The translations under genes were made by a program, and so were the position numbers. A stretch of DNA of 64,000 nt from Ancylobacter tetraedralis (GTDB taxonomy: Bacteria > Pseudomonadota > Alphaproteobacteria > Rhizobiales > Xanthobacteraceae): the NCBI RefSeq assembly GCF_014195655.1, contig NZ_JACICD010000001.1:410682-474681 (forward strand), written 5' to 3'. Of the stretch, positions 7,720-15,313 are shown piece after piece (within the stretch, counting starts at the first letter, position 1; every line of letters starts with the position of its first letter). The notes under the pieces were generated by a model. The model saw only the letters and a program-made list of their open reading frames with translations. It searched no databases and was not told the DNA's origin.

Positions 7720-7795
7720 ACCTCTTCCTCACCAATCCTCGTTCCGGGCGCTCGCGGCCGGGATGACGCAACCATTTTGCAACAGGGACAGCACC

Positions 7796-9046
7796 ATGGA
7801 TCTCAGCAATCCCGCACCCGAAGTGAAGTCCGCCGGCCCGGAAGTCTCCGCCGCCTTCGAGGACTTCATGAGCGCCTTCGAGGCGTTCAAGGACGCCAAT
7901 GACCAGCGGCTCGGCGAGCTGGAGCGGCGGGGCGGCGATGCCCTGACGCGTGACAAGGTCGAGCGTATCAATGCCGCGCTCGACGCGCAGAAGTCGCTCA
8001 TCGACGAACTGGTGCTGAAGACCCGCCGGCCGGCGCTGGGCAGCGGCGGCGACGGCTTCGTCAGCGACCTGGCGGCGCGCGAGCACAAGGCGGCGTTCGA
8101 CGCCTATGTGCGCACCGGCGAGGCGGCGGGGCTCAAGCGGCTGGAGGCCAAGGCGCTCTCGGCCGGCGTCGCCACCGATGGCGGCTATGTCGTGCCGAAC
8201 GAGACCGAGCGGGAAATCGGCAAGCGCCTCGCGGCGCTCTCGCCGATCCGCGCCATCTCGGATGTGCGGGTGATTTCCTCCGGCACTTACAAGAAGCCGT
8301 TCATGACCTCCGGCCCGGCGGTGGGCTGGGTGGCGGAGACGGCGGCGCGCAGCCAGACCGCGAGCCCCGTGCTGGACGAACTCACCTTCCCGGCGATGGA
8401 AATCTACGCCATGCCGGCCGCGACGCAGACCCTGCTGGACGATGCGGCGGTGAATATCGACGAGTGGCTGGCCATCGAGGTCGAGGCCGCCTTCGCGGCG
8501 CAGGAGGGCACCGCCTTCGTCACCGGCGACGGCTCGGGCAAGCCGAAGGGTTTCCTCGCCTATGACACGGTGGCCGAGGGCGCCTGGACCTGGGGCAAGC
8601 TCGGCTTCGTCGCCACCGGCGAGGCGGGCGACTTTCCTTCCGCCAACCCCGCCGACCCGCTGGTCGACCTCGTCTATGCCCTGAAATCCGGCTACCGGCA
8701 GAATGGCAGCTTCGTCATGAGCCGGCGCACGCAGGGCGCCGTGCGCAAGCTGAAGGACGAGAACGGCCAGTATCTATGGGCGCCGCCCACCGCCCCGGGC
8801 GCGCCCCCTCACCTGCTCGGCTTCCCGGTCTTCGAGGCGGAAGACGTGCCGGCCATCGCCGCCAACAGCCTGTCCATCGCCTTCGGCGACTTCAAGCGCG
8901 GCTATCTCGTGGTGGATCGCGCCGGCGTGCGCGTGCTGCGCGATCCCTACTCCGCCAAGCCCTATGTACTGTTCTACATCACCAAGCGGGTGGGCGGCGG
9001 CGTGCAGGATTTCGACGCGATCAAGCTGCTGAAGTTCGCGGCGTAG
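7796..9046 (+). CDS. GTA gp5: major capsid protein (HK97 fold)
   Basis: 416 residues. The N-terminal ~110 residues form a helical scaffold-like delta domain (AFEDFMSAFEAFKDANDQRL, then LTRDKVERINAALDAQKSL) that the gp4 protease would remove. The HK97-fold body follows from about GVATDGGYVVPNETE, with ITKRVGGGVQDFDAIKLLKFAA at the end. I use the ATG at 7796 (MDLSNPAPEV) preceded by AGGGA, not the earlier in-frame ATG at 7763. Confidence 0.92.
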   Translation: MDLSNPAPEVKSAGPEVSAAFEDFMSAFEAFKDANDQRLGELERRGGDALTRDKVERINAALDAQKSLIDELVLKTRRPALGSGGDGFVSDLAAREHKAAFDAYVRTGEAAGLKRLEAKALSAGVATDGGYVVPNETEREIGKRLAALSPIRAISDVRVISSGTYKKPFMTSGPAVGWVAETAARSQTASPVLDELTFPAMEIYAMPAATQTLLDDAAVNIDEWLAIEVEAAFAAQEGTAFVTGDGSGKPKGFLAYDTVAEGAWTWGKLGFVATGEAGDFPSANPADPLVDLVYALKSGYRQNGSFVMSRRTQGAVRKLKDENGQYLWAPPTAPGAPPHLLGFPVFEAEDVPAIAANSLSIAFGDFKRGYLVVDRAGVRVLRDPYSAKPYVLFYITKRVGGGVQDFDAIKLLKFAA

Positions 9047-9087
9047 CTTCGTCTCCGTTTTCCACGGGGAAGAGGACATTCCAGTCG

Positions 9088-9831
9088 CTACTTCCCCATC
9101 GCCCGCAGCGTCGCGTCGATCCAGGGGCGCTGCGGGCCGACTAGCGTCGCGCCGGTGACGCCACCGCAGCCGCGCGCGCCGCCGGCGGCGGTCGACCAGC
9201 CGATGATGCCGGCCACCGCGCCGTCCAGCAGCACCGGCCCGCCGCTGTCGCCGGTGCAGCCGCCGGCGGCGGCCGACCCTGTTGAATTATCTGCCGAGAG
9301 GCGGACCATGATGCCGCCGGTCGTGCCGATGCTCGGCAGATCGACCATGCGCAGCGTGCCGGCCGATTTGCCATCGCCGTCCTTCACCACCCCGAAGCCG
9401 GCCAGGGTGAAGGCGGTGCGCCGCGCCGGCAGCGCGATCTCGCCGGTTAGCGTCGCCGGGCGGAAATCGCCCGGCAGCGCGGCCGAGAGCTTTACCAGCG
9501 CGAGATCGGGCGTCGGGCGTCGGGTGTCGAAGGATGCCGGATCGAAACCCGGATGCACGGCGATGCGGCTGGCCGGGATCAGCCGCGGGCCGGCCGGCTC
9601 GAACACCACGACCGCATAATCCGCCGCCGGCTGCACGCAGTGCGCGGCGGTGAGCAGGACGTTCGGCGCCAGCACCACGCCGGTGCAGGAGGCGCCGCGC
9701 GTCGAGACGATCATCGCCGTTTCCGCCTTGAGATCGGCGTCCGCCGGCCGCCCGCCAACGATGGCGAAGGCGGGGGCACTGAGAAGGCCGAAGGCGAGGG
9801 CGGCGAGGGCGAGGCTTCGAACGGGGCGCAT
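9088..9831 (-). CDS. Secreted trypsin-like serine protease inserted in the GTA cluster
   Basis: A 247-residue S1-family protease on the strand opposite to the GTA genes. Residues 1-23 are a signal peptide (MRPVRSLALAALAFGLLSAP). The mature protein begins IVGGRPAD, like activated trypsins, and carries the full triad: His in LTAAHC, Asp in PDLALVKL, Ser in GDSGGPVLLDG. Three pairs of cysteines could form disulfides. It converges on the capsid gene and has its own 130-base upstream region before gp6. RcGTA has no such gene. Codon use looks like its neighbours. Its role in particle or host is unknown. Confidence 0.88.
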   Translation of the reverse strand: MRPVRSLALAALAFGLLSAPAFAIVGGRPADADLKAETAMIVSTRGASCTGVVLAPNVLLTAAHCVQPAADYAVVVFEPAGPRLIPASRIAVHPGFDPASFDTRRPTPDLALVKLSAALPGDFRPATLTGEIALPARRTAFTLAGFGVVKDGDGKSAGTLRMVDLPSIGTTGGIMVRLSADNSTGSAAAGGCTGDSGGPVLLDGAVAGIIGWSTAAGGARGCGGVTGATLVGPQRPWIDATLRAMGK

Positions 9832-9963
9832 CGGTCATTCCGGCTGGACGGTCGGTCCGTTCTGGCGGGGCGCGCGCGCCGCGTCAATCGCCCGCGTCGT
9901 CCATGCCTTTGCCCACGCCGCGCGCCGCCCGCGTCCCTTTTGCTATGCAGCCCAGGAGCCGCC

Positions 9964-10530
9964 ATGCCCGCCCTTCTTCTCGCCGGCCCGCCGGCCGAGC
10001 CGCTCAGCCTTGCCGAGGCGAAGACCTATCTGCGCGTCGACCATGACGCGGAGGATGCGCTCATCGCCTCGCTGATCACCGCCGCGCGCGCCACGGTCGA
10101 GGCGCTGACCCGCCGCGTGCTGATCGACCAGAGCTGGCGCCTGGTGCGCGACACCTGGCCGGTTTCCGGGCTCATCGCGGTGCCGGTGAACCCGTTGCGC
10201 GAGATCGTCGCCGCGCATGTGGTGGATGCCGCCGGCGCCGAGATCGAGGTGTCGCTGGCGGCCTTCACCGCCAATATCGCGCGGCTGCCGGGGCTGATCC
10301 GGGTCGACCGCGCGGCCGTGCCGGCGCCGGGACGCGCGGTCGCCGGCATCGCCATCGACGTGATCGCCGGGCACGGGCCGGAGGTCGACCATGTGCCTTC
10401 CTCGCTGATCGAGGCGGTACGGCTGGTGCTGGCGCATTTCTACGAGCATCGCGACGTGCCGGGGCCGGGCGCGGCCTTTCCCGCGAGCCTCGACGCGCTG
10501 GTGGCGCCGTTCCGGGTGACGCGGCTATGA
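9964..10530 (+). CDS. GTA gp6: head-tail connector (adaptor) protein
   Basis: 188 residues of the phage gp6-like connector family: PLSLAEAKTYLRVDHDAEDALI at the N-terminus and helical TAARATVEALTRRVLIDQSW, ending in SLIEAVRLVLAHFYEHRD and DALVAPFRVTRL, the usual C-terminus. It docks under the portal. Preceded by CAGGAG. It restarts the plus-strand run after the protease insertion and overlaps gp7 by ATGA. Confidence 0.9.
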   Translation: MPALLLAGPPAEPLSLAEAKTYLRVDHDAEDALIASLITAARATVEALTRRVLIDQSWRLVRDTWPVSGLIAVPVNPLREIVAAHVVDAAGAEIEVSLAAFTANIARLPGLIRVDRAAVPAPGRAVAGIAIDVIAGHGPEVDHVPSSLIEAVRLVLAHFYEHRDVPGPGAAFPASLDALVAPFRVTRL

Positions 10531-10847
10531 GCGCCATCGGGCAGATGCGCCACCGGCTGGTGCACGAGACCCCGGTGGAAATGCCGGACGGGGCAGGCGG
10601 GGTGACGCGCAGCTTTCTCGCCGTCGATGCGCTGTGGGGGGCGATCGAGACCAGTGCTTCCCCCACCGAGATCGCCGACCGGCCGGGAGCGGTGCTCACC
10701 CACACGGTGACGCTGCGCGCGCCGGCGACGGTGCAGCCCGGCGACCGTCTGCGGCTCGGCGCCCGACATTTCCTCGTCGACGCCGTGAGCGACCCGGAAG
10801 GGCGCGGGCGCCGGCTGGTCTGCGACTGCCGGGAGGAAGCGCCATGA
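10527..10847 (+). CDS. GTA gp7: head-closure / head-tail adaptor protein
   Basis: 106 residues of the SPP1 gp16-like head-tail joining family: GQMRHRLVHETPVE, GAGGVTRSF, LWGAIET, and GDRLRLGARHFLVDAVSDP followed by RRLVCDCREE. It seals the connector. ATGA overlaps at both ends. Confidence 0.85.
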   Translation: MSAIGQMRHRLVHETPVEMPDGAGGVTRSFLAVDALWGAIETSASPTEIADRPGAVLTHTVTLRAPATVQPGDRLRLGARHFLVDAVSDPEGRGRRLVCDCREEAP

Positions 10848-10924
10848 GATTCGACGTGAGGCTGAAGGGACTGGCGGCGATGGTTCGCCGGCTCGCGCAG
10901 CTCGGCCCGAGGAGGCGCCGATGA
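10844..10924 (+). CDS. 26-codon ORF, probable remnant of an HK97 gp10-like tail-completion gene
   Basis: MRFDVRLKGLAAMVRRLAQL resembles the first 20 residues of HK97 gp10-family proteins (typically about 130-170 residues), which in many phages sit right after the head-closure gene. Here it stops after 26 codons, yet it keeps ATGA overlaps with gp7 and gp8, so it may serve only to pass ribosomes along. RcGTA itself lacks a full version. Confidence 0.4.
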   Translation: MRFDVRLKGLAAMVRRLAQLGPRRRR

Positions 10925-11325
10925 GCCCGGCCAATGCGCTGCGGGCGGCGGTCCACGACGCGCTCAAAGCCGATGCGCCGCTGATCGCCGCTCTCGGCGG
11001 GCCGCGCATCTATGACGTGCCGCCGAGCGCGCCGGAATTTCCCTATGTCACGCTGGGCGAGGCGCAGCTTATCGACTGGTCGACCGCCACCGAGGCGGGA
11101 CAGGAGCATCGGCTCACGCTCTTCGCCTGGTCGCGGCAGGGCGGGCATGGAGAGGCGCACGCCATCGCCCACCAGCTGCAGCAGGCGCTACACGACGCGC
11201 CGCTGGAACTCGCCGGCCATCGGCTGGTGAACCTGCGCTTCAGCAATGCCGAGATCCGCCGCGAGGCGGGCGGGCGCACCTATCGCGCGCTGGTGCGCTT
11301 TCGCGCGGTGACAGAAGCAGATTGA
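10921..11325 (+). CDS. GTA gp8: tail terminator (DUF3168)
   Basis: 134 residues matching DUF3168: LRAAVHDALKADAPLIAALGGPRIYDVPPS, FPYVTLGEAQ, EHRLTLFAWSRQGGHGEAHAI, RLVNLRFSNAEIRREAGGRTYRALVRFRAVTE. It caps the head-proximal end of the tail tube. Translationally coupled to the preceding mini-ORF. Confidence 0.88.
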   Translation: MSPANALRAAVHDALKADAPLIAALGGPRIYDVPPSAPEFPYVTLGEAQLIDWSTATEAGQEHRLTLFAWSRQGGHGEAHAIAHQLQQALHDAPLELAGHRLVNLRFSNAEIRREAGGRTYRALVRFRAVTEAD

Positions 11326-11547
11326 GAATTTCCGACCGTATCAGGAAACTGCGCCAAGGGATTCGTGGGGCTGACGAAACCCATCTCGATCTCGCTCAGA
11401 ACATGAAATCGGTTAGCCCGGTTTGCGCAAGCGATGTGTGAAGCCGCGCGGGCGCGCTTTCGGCTCCGTGTGGACGTCACCCTAGCGCACCCGCGTTAAC
11501 CGCCGCTGAACATCCCTCCCAATCGCCCGCACAGGAAAGGCCAGCCG
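11326..11547 (+). other. Non-coding spacer between tail terminator and tail tube genes
   Basis: 222 bases with no gene I can support. A short AT-richer stretch near 11395-11420 could hold a promoter for the abundant tail tube protein, but no good -35/-10 pair is visible. A ribosome site AGGAAAGG lies before gp9. Confidence 0.4.
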
Positions 11548-11955
11548 ATGGCAGCCCAGAAGGGTAAGGACCTCTTGCTGAAGATCCACGACGGCACCGG
11601 CTTCGCGACGGTGGCCGGGCTGCGCTCGCGGCAGATCGCGTTCAACACCGAGCCGGTGGACGTGACCCATGCCGAGAGCGCCGGGCGCTGGCGCGAATTG
11701 CTGGCGGGCGCCGGGGTGAAGCGCGCCTCGCTCGCCGGTTCCGGCATCTTCAAGGATGCGGCGTCCGATGCGCTGATCCGCCAGAGCTTCTTCGATGGCA
11801 TCCTGCGTACCGCGCAACTGGTGGTGCCCGATTTCGGCACCATCGAGGGTCCGTTCCAGATCACCAGCCTGGAGATCGCCGCCGAGCATGATCGCGAAGT
11901 GACCTTCGACATCGCGCTGGAGAGCGCGGGCGAACTCAGCTTCGTGGCGCTGTGA
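11548..11955 (+). CDS. GTA gp9: major tail (tube) protein
   Basis: 135 residues of the TP901-1-type major tail family: GKDLLLKIHDGTGFATVAGLRSRQI, then VDVTHAESAGRWRELLAGAGVKRASLAGSG, and an acidic beta-rich end (EVTFDIALESAGELSFVAL). It polymerises to form the tail tube. The stop overlaps a GTG, but the real next start is the ATG at 11967. Confidence 0.9.
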   Translation: MAAQKGKDLLLKIHDGTGFATVAGLRSRQIAFNTEPVDVTHAESAGRWRELLAGAGVKRASLAGSGIFKDAASDALIRQSFFDGILRTAQLVVPDFGTIEGPFQITSLEIAAEHDREVTFDIALESAGELSFVAL

Positions 11956-11966
11956 GGGAGGGTGCC

Positions 11967-12326
11967 ATGGCGAACCGCCATCGCGGCGAGATTTCCGCCG
12001 AACTCGACGGACGCGTGCGCACGCTGGTGCTGACGCTCGGCGCGCTGGCGGAACTGGAGGACGCTTTCGCCGCCGGCGACCTGGTGGCGCTGACCGAGCG
12101 CTTCGGCTCCGGCCGGCTCGCCGCGCGCGACGCCATCCGCATCATTGCGGCCGGGCTGCGCGGGGCGGGCGAGGGGGTGAGCGAGGAGGATGTGGCGCGC
12201 ATGACCACCCCGGGCGGGGCGGCCGGCTTCGCGCGCATCGTCGGCGAGCTGATCACCGCCACCTTCGGCGCCGCGGAGGGCGCGCCACCCGACCCTTTGG
12301 AACGGGCGCCCCGCGCGGCGGGGTGA
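11967..12326 (+). CDS. GTA gp10: tail assembly chaperone
   Basis: 119 residues of the GTA-gp10 family: NRHRGEISAELDGRVRTLVLTLGALAELEDAFAAGDLVAL, then LAARDAIRIIAAGLRGAG. In siphophages this pair of genes helps the tape measure guide tail assembly. ATG at 11967 chosen, preceded by GGGAGGG; an earlier GTG at 11952 would add five residues. Confidence 0.85.
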   Translation: MANRHRGEISAELDGRVRTLVLTLGALAELEDAFAAGDLVALTERFGSGRLAARDAIRIIAAGLRGAGEGVSEEDVARMTTPGGAAGFARIVGELITATFGAAEGAPPDPLERAPRAAG

Positions 12327-12328
12327 GC

Positions 12329-12520
12329 ATGGGCGCGCGCGCCTTTCCCTGGCGCGAGGCGATGGCGTTCGGCTTCGGCCGGCTGCGCCTGTCCTCGCGC
12401 GATTTCTGGGCGCTGACGCCTCGCGAATTCGCCGCGGCCGTGGAGGCGGTGGCGGGGCCCGCCCGCGCCCCGCTGGACCGGACCGGCCTGGCGGCGCTGA
12501 TGGCGCGCTTTCCCGATTGA
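12329..12520 (+). CDS. GTA gp10.1: second tail assembly chaperone
   Basis: A 63-residue protein (FPWREAMAFGFGRLRLSSRD, FWALTPREFAAAVEAV) typical of the small rcc01693-like phage tail assembly chaperones between gp10 and the tape measure. Start taken at ATG 12329; a GTG at 12323 overlapping the gp10 stop is also possible. Confidence 0.8.
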   Translation: MGARAFPWREAMAFGFGRLRLSSRDFWALTPREFAAAVEAVAGPARAPLDRTGLAALMARFPD

Positions 12521-12547
12521 CGGGGCATTGGCGGATGGAGGGCTGCG

Positions 12548-13162
12548 ATGACCGACACCTATGACGGCACGGCGGGCGAGGGCCTGACGGTGGAGATTTC
12601 CGCCGACACCAGCGCCTTTCGCCGCGAACTCTCCGAGGCCGAGCGGCTGGCTCGCGGCTTTGGCCGGGTGGTGGGCGATGCGCTCACCGGGGCGACGCTG
12701 AAGGGGAGGGCGGCAGATGACGTGTTCCGCTCGCTGGTCTCGCGCCTCTCCACCCTCGCGCTCGATGCCGCCTTCCGCCCGCTGGAGCAGGGCCTTGCCG
12801 GCCTGTTCCAGGGCGCGCTGGGTGGCGCGCTTGGTGGTGCGCTCGGCTTTGCCAAGGGCGGCGCGTTCCAGGGCGGGCGCGTGGTGCCCTTCGCGCAGGG
12901 CGGCGTGGTGGCGGCGCCGACCTATTTCCCGCTTGCCGGTGGCCAGACCGGCCTGATGGGCGAGCGCGGGGCCGAGGCGATCCTGCCGCTCCGGCGCGGG
13001 CCGGACGGGCGGCTGGGCGTCGCCGCCGATGGGGCGAGCGGGCGCGCCGTCAACGTGACGGTGAACGTGGCGACGCCCGATCCCGGCGCCTTCCGCCGCT
13101 CGGAAGCCTATCTCGCCGGCCTCGTCACCCGCGCCGTCGCACGCGGCGAAAGGAGCCTCTAG
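12548..13162 (+). CDS. GTA gp11: tail tape measure protein
   Basis: 204 residues, close to the very short RcGTA tape measure, so the tail should be short. N-terminal VEISADTSAFRRELSEAERL and a hydrophobic Gly/Ala-rich stretch (LAGLFQGALGGALGGALGFA, about residues 84-103), then FAKGGAFQGGRVVPFAQGGVV and the conserved GLMGERGAEAILPL. It fixes tail length and probably enters the recipient envelope. Confidence 0.88.
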   Translation: MTDTYDGTAGEGLTVEISADTSAFRRELSEAERLARGFGRVVGDALTGATLKGRAADDVFRSLVSRLSTLALDAAFRPLEQGLAGLFQGALGGALGGALGFAKGGAFQGGRVVPFAQGGVVAAPTYFPLAGGQTGLMGERGAEAILPLRRGPDGRLGVAADGASGRAVNVTVNVATPDPGAFRRSEAYLAGLVTRAVARGERSL

Positions 13163-13804
13163 ATGCCCGCCTTCCACGAGACGCTGTTCCCGCTCGACAT
13201 CGCGCTCGGCGCGGCGGGCGGCCCGGAACGGGCGACCGAGATCGTCACCACGCTGACCGGTCGCGAGGAGCGCAACACGCGGCTCAACCATTCGCGCCGG
13301 CGCTGGGATGCCGGCTATGGCGTCACCTCGCTGGCCCAGCTCTCCGCCGTGGTCGCCTTCTTCGAGGAGCGGCGCGGCCGGCTCTATGGCTTCCGCTGGC
13401 GCGACCGGCTCGACCATGCCTCCTCGGCGCCGGGCGCCGGCGTGACGCCGTTCGACCAGAGCCTTGGAACCGGTGACGGAGCGCGGACCGCGTTTGCGCT
13501 GGCCAAGACCTATGGCGGCGCGCACGCCCCCTATCTGCGGCCCATCGCCAAGCCGGTGGCGGGTTCGGTGCGCGTCGCGGTCGACGGGGCGGAACGGGTG
13601 GTGGGCGAGCATGTCACGCTCGATGCCACGACCGGCACCGTCACTTTTCTCGCCGGCCATGTGCCGGCCGCCGGGGCCAATGTGACGGCGGGCTTCCTGT
13701 TCGATGTGCCGGTGCGCTTCGACACCGATTTTCTCGAGGTCAACCTCACCGCCTTCGAAGCCGGCGCCATTCCGCGCATCCCGATCCTGGAGATCCGGTC
13801 GTGA
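13163..13804 (+). CDS. GTA gp12: distal tail protein (DUF2460)
   Basis: 213 residues of the DUF2460 family: FHETLFPLDIALGAAGGPE, TLTGREERNTRLNHSRRRWDAGYG, RRGRLYGFRWRDRLDH, and FDVPVRFDTDFLEVNL near the C-terminus. It begins the baseplate by closing the tail tube. Follows gp11 directly. Confidence 0.9.
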   Translation: MPAFHETLFPLDIALGAAGGPERATEIVTTLTGREERNTRLNHSRRRWDAGYGVTSLAQLSAVVAFFEERRGRLYGFRWRDRLDHASSAPGAGVTPFDQSLGTGDGARTAFALAKTYGGAHAPYLRPIAKPVAGSVRVAVDGAERVVGEHVTLDATTGTVTFLAGHVPAAGANVTAGFLFDVPVRFDTDFLEVNLTAFEAGAIPRIPILEIRS

Positions 13805-13828
13805 GCCGCGCATGTTGAGGAGCGGAAC

Positions 13829-14686
13829 ATGAGAGACCTGCCCGCCGGCCTTGCCGCCGCGCTCGCCACCGGCGCGACCACGCTCGCGCGCTGCTGGCGC
13901 ATCACCCGCCCGGATGGCGGGGTGATCGGCATCACCGAGCATGATGAGGACCTGTTCGTCGCTGGCACGATCTTTCGCGCGGCGGGCGGGGTGACGGGAA
14001 GCGAGGAGGCCGCCGCGCTCGGCTTCTCGGTCGGCGGGGGGGAAATGTCCGCCGCGCTGTCCTCCGACCTCATCGATGAAGGCGACCTCGTCGCCGGTCG
14101 GTATGACGGGGCCGAGGTCGAGCTGATGCTGGCCGACTGGTCGGCACCGTCGAATTTCCTGCGGCTGCGGCGCGGCACAATCGGCGAGGTTCGGCGTGAG
14201 GGCGGGGCCTTCACCGCCGAGCTGCGCGCGCTGTCGAGCCGGCTGAATATCGTGCGGGGCCGGCTTTTCACCGGCGGCTGCGACGCGGATCTGGGCGATG
14301 CGCGCTGCAAGGTGGCGCTGGAGGGGGCCTATCGCGGCAGCGGTACCGTTTCCGCGGTCGAGGCCGCGAGCCTGCTCGTTGCGGCGGGGCTCGACGGCTT
14401 TGCCGGCGGCTGGTTCACGCAAGGAAGGCTCATCTTCACCTCCGGCGCCAATCAGGGCTTCGCCTGCGAGGTGAAGACCCACGCGACAGCCGGCGTGGCG
14501 CGGCTGGAGCTGTGGCAGCGCCCGCCGGAGCCGCTCGGGGTGGGGGACGCCTTCACCGTCACGGCGGGCTGCGACAAGCGCTTCGAGACGTGCCGCGACC
14601 GCTTCGCCAATGCGCTCAATTTTCGCGGTTTCCCGCACATGCCGGGCAATGACGCGGTGCTGCGCGTCGCCGTGCCGGGAGGCTGA
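13829..14686 (+). CDS. GTA gp13: baseplate hub protein (DUF2163)
   Basis: 285 residues of DUF2163. It opens LPAGLAAALATGATTLARCWR and has ITEHDEDL, a first domain ending near residue 140, then a Cys-containing second domain: TGGCDADLGDARCKV and VTAGCDKRFETCRDRFANALNFRGFPHMPGND. The hub of RcGTA is reported to bind an iron-sulfur cluster through conserved cysteines; the Cys pairs here fit that, by inference. Confidence 0.9.
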   Translation: MRDLPAGLAAALATGATTLARCWRITRPDGGVIGITEHDEDLFVAGTIFRAAGGVTGSEEAAALGFSVGGGEMSAALSSDLIDEGDLVAGRYDGAEVELMLADWSAPSNFLRLRRGTIGEVRREGGAFTAELRALSSRLNIVRGRLFTGGCDADLGDARCKVALEGAYRGSGTVSAVEAASLLVAAGLDGFAGGWFTQGRLIFTSGANQGFACEVKTHATAGVARLELWQRPPEPLGVGDAFTVTAGCDKRFETCRDRFANALNFRGFPHMPGNDAVLRVAVPGG

Positions 14687-14688
14687 CC

Positions 14689-15126
14689 ATGCCGATGGAC
14701 GACACGCGCGCCCGGATTGTCGCCGAGGCGCGCCACTGGATCGGCACGCCCTATCTCCACCGCGCTTCCTGCCGGGGGCATGGCACCGACTGCCTCGGGC
14801 TGGTGCGCGGGGTGTGGCGGGCGGTGATCGGCGCGGAGCCCGAGGGTCTGCCTTCCTATGCGCCCGACTGGGCCGAGGCGACGCGCGCCGAACAGATGGC
14901 GCAGGCGGCGCTGCGGCACATGCGGGCGGTCCCGCTCGCCAATATGACGCCCGGCGACGTGCTGCTGTTCCGCTGGCGGGCGCATCTGCCGGCCAAGCAC
15001 GCGGCGATCCTGGTGAGCGCGGAACGCATGGTGCACGCCCATGACGGGGCGGCGGTGGCCGAGGTGTTCCTCGCGCCCTGGTGGCGGCGCCACCTCGCCC
15101 ACGCCTTCGCCTTTCCGGGTGCGTGA
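14689..15126 (+). CDS. GTA gp14: NlpC/P60 cell-wall peptidase
   Basis: 145 residues. The catalytic Cys is in GTDCLGLVRGVW and the His in PAKHAAILV, the NlpC/P60 arrangement. In the particle it would sit in the baseplate and cut recipient peptidoglycan peptides. Two bases separate it from gp13. Confidence 0.92.
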   Translation: MPMDDTRARIVAEARHWIGTPYLHRASCRGHGTDCLGLVRGVWRAVIGAEPEGLPSYAPDWAEATRAEQMAQAALRHMRAVPLANMTPGDVLLFRWRAHLPAKHAAILVSAERMVHAHDGAAVAEVFLAPWWRRHLAHAFAFPGA

Positions 15127-15313
15127 GAGCGGGGCGTGAGTCTGCCGCCGCGCGCAGTCTCCGCCGGTTCCGGGTCGGCGTTCCGCCTGCGGCGCCACGC
15201 GTCCGGGACCGGGGGATTTCGTCTCCCGGCCCAGCGGAGGCGCCGCCGGAGCGCGGAGCCGGGACCCAGCGCACAGCTTCGCCGCAGGCATCAAACCAAG
15301 TGACGGGATCGAC
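15127..15313 (+). other. Spacer between gp14 and gp15 with inverted repeats
   Basis: 187 bases with several GC-rich inverted pieces (for example GTCCGGGACCGGGGGA near 15202 and GGAGCCGGGACCC near 15257), similar in style to the spacer before the portal gene. No gene or clear promoter seen. Confidence 0.35.
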
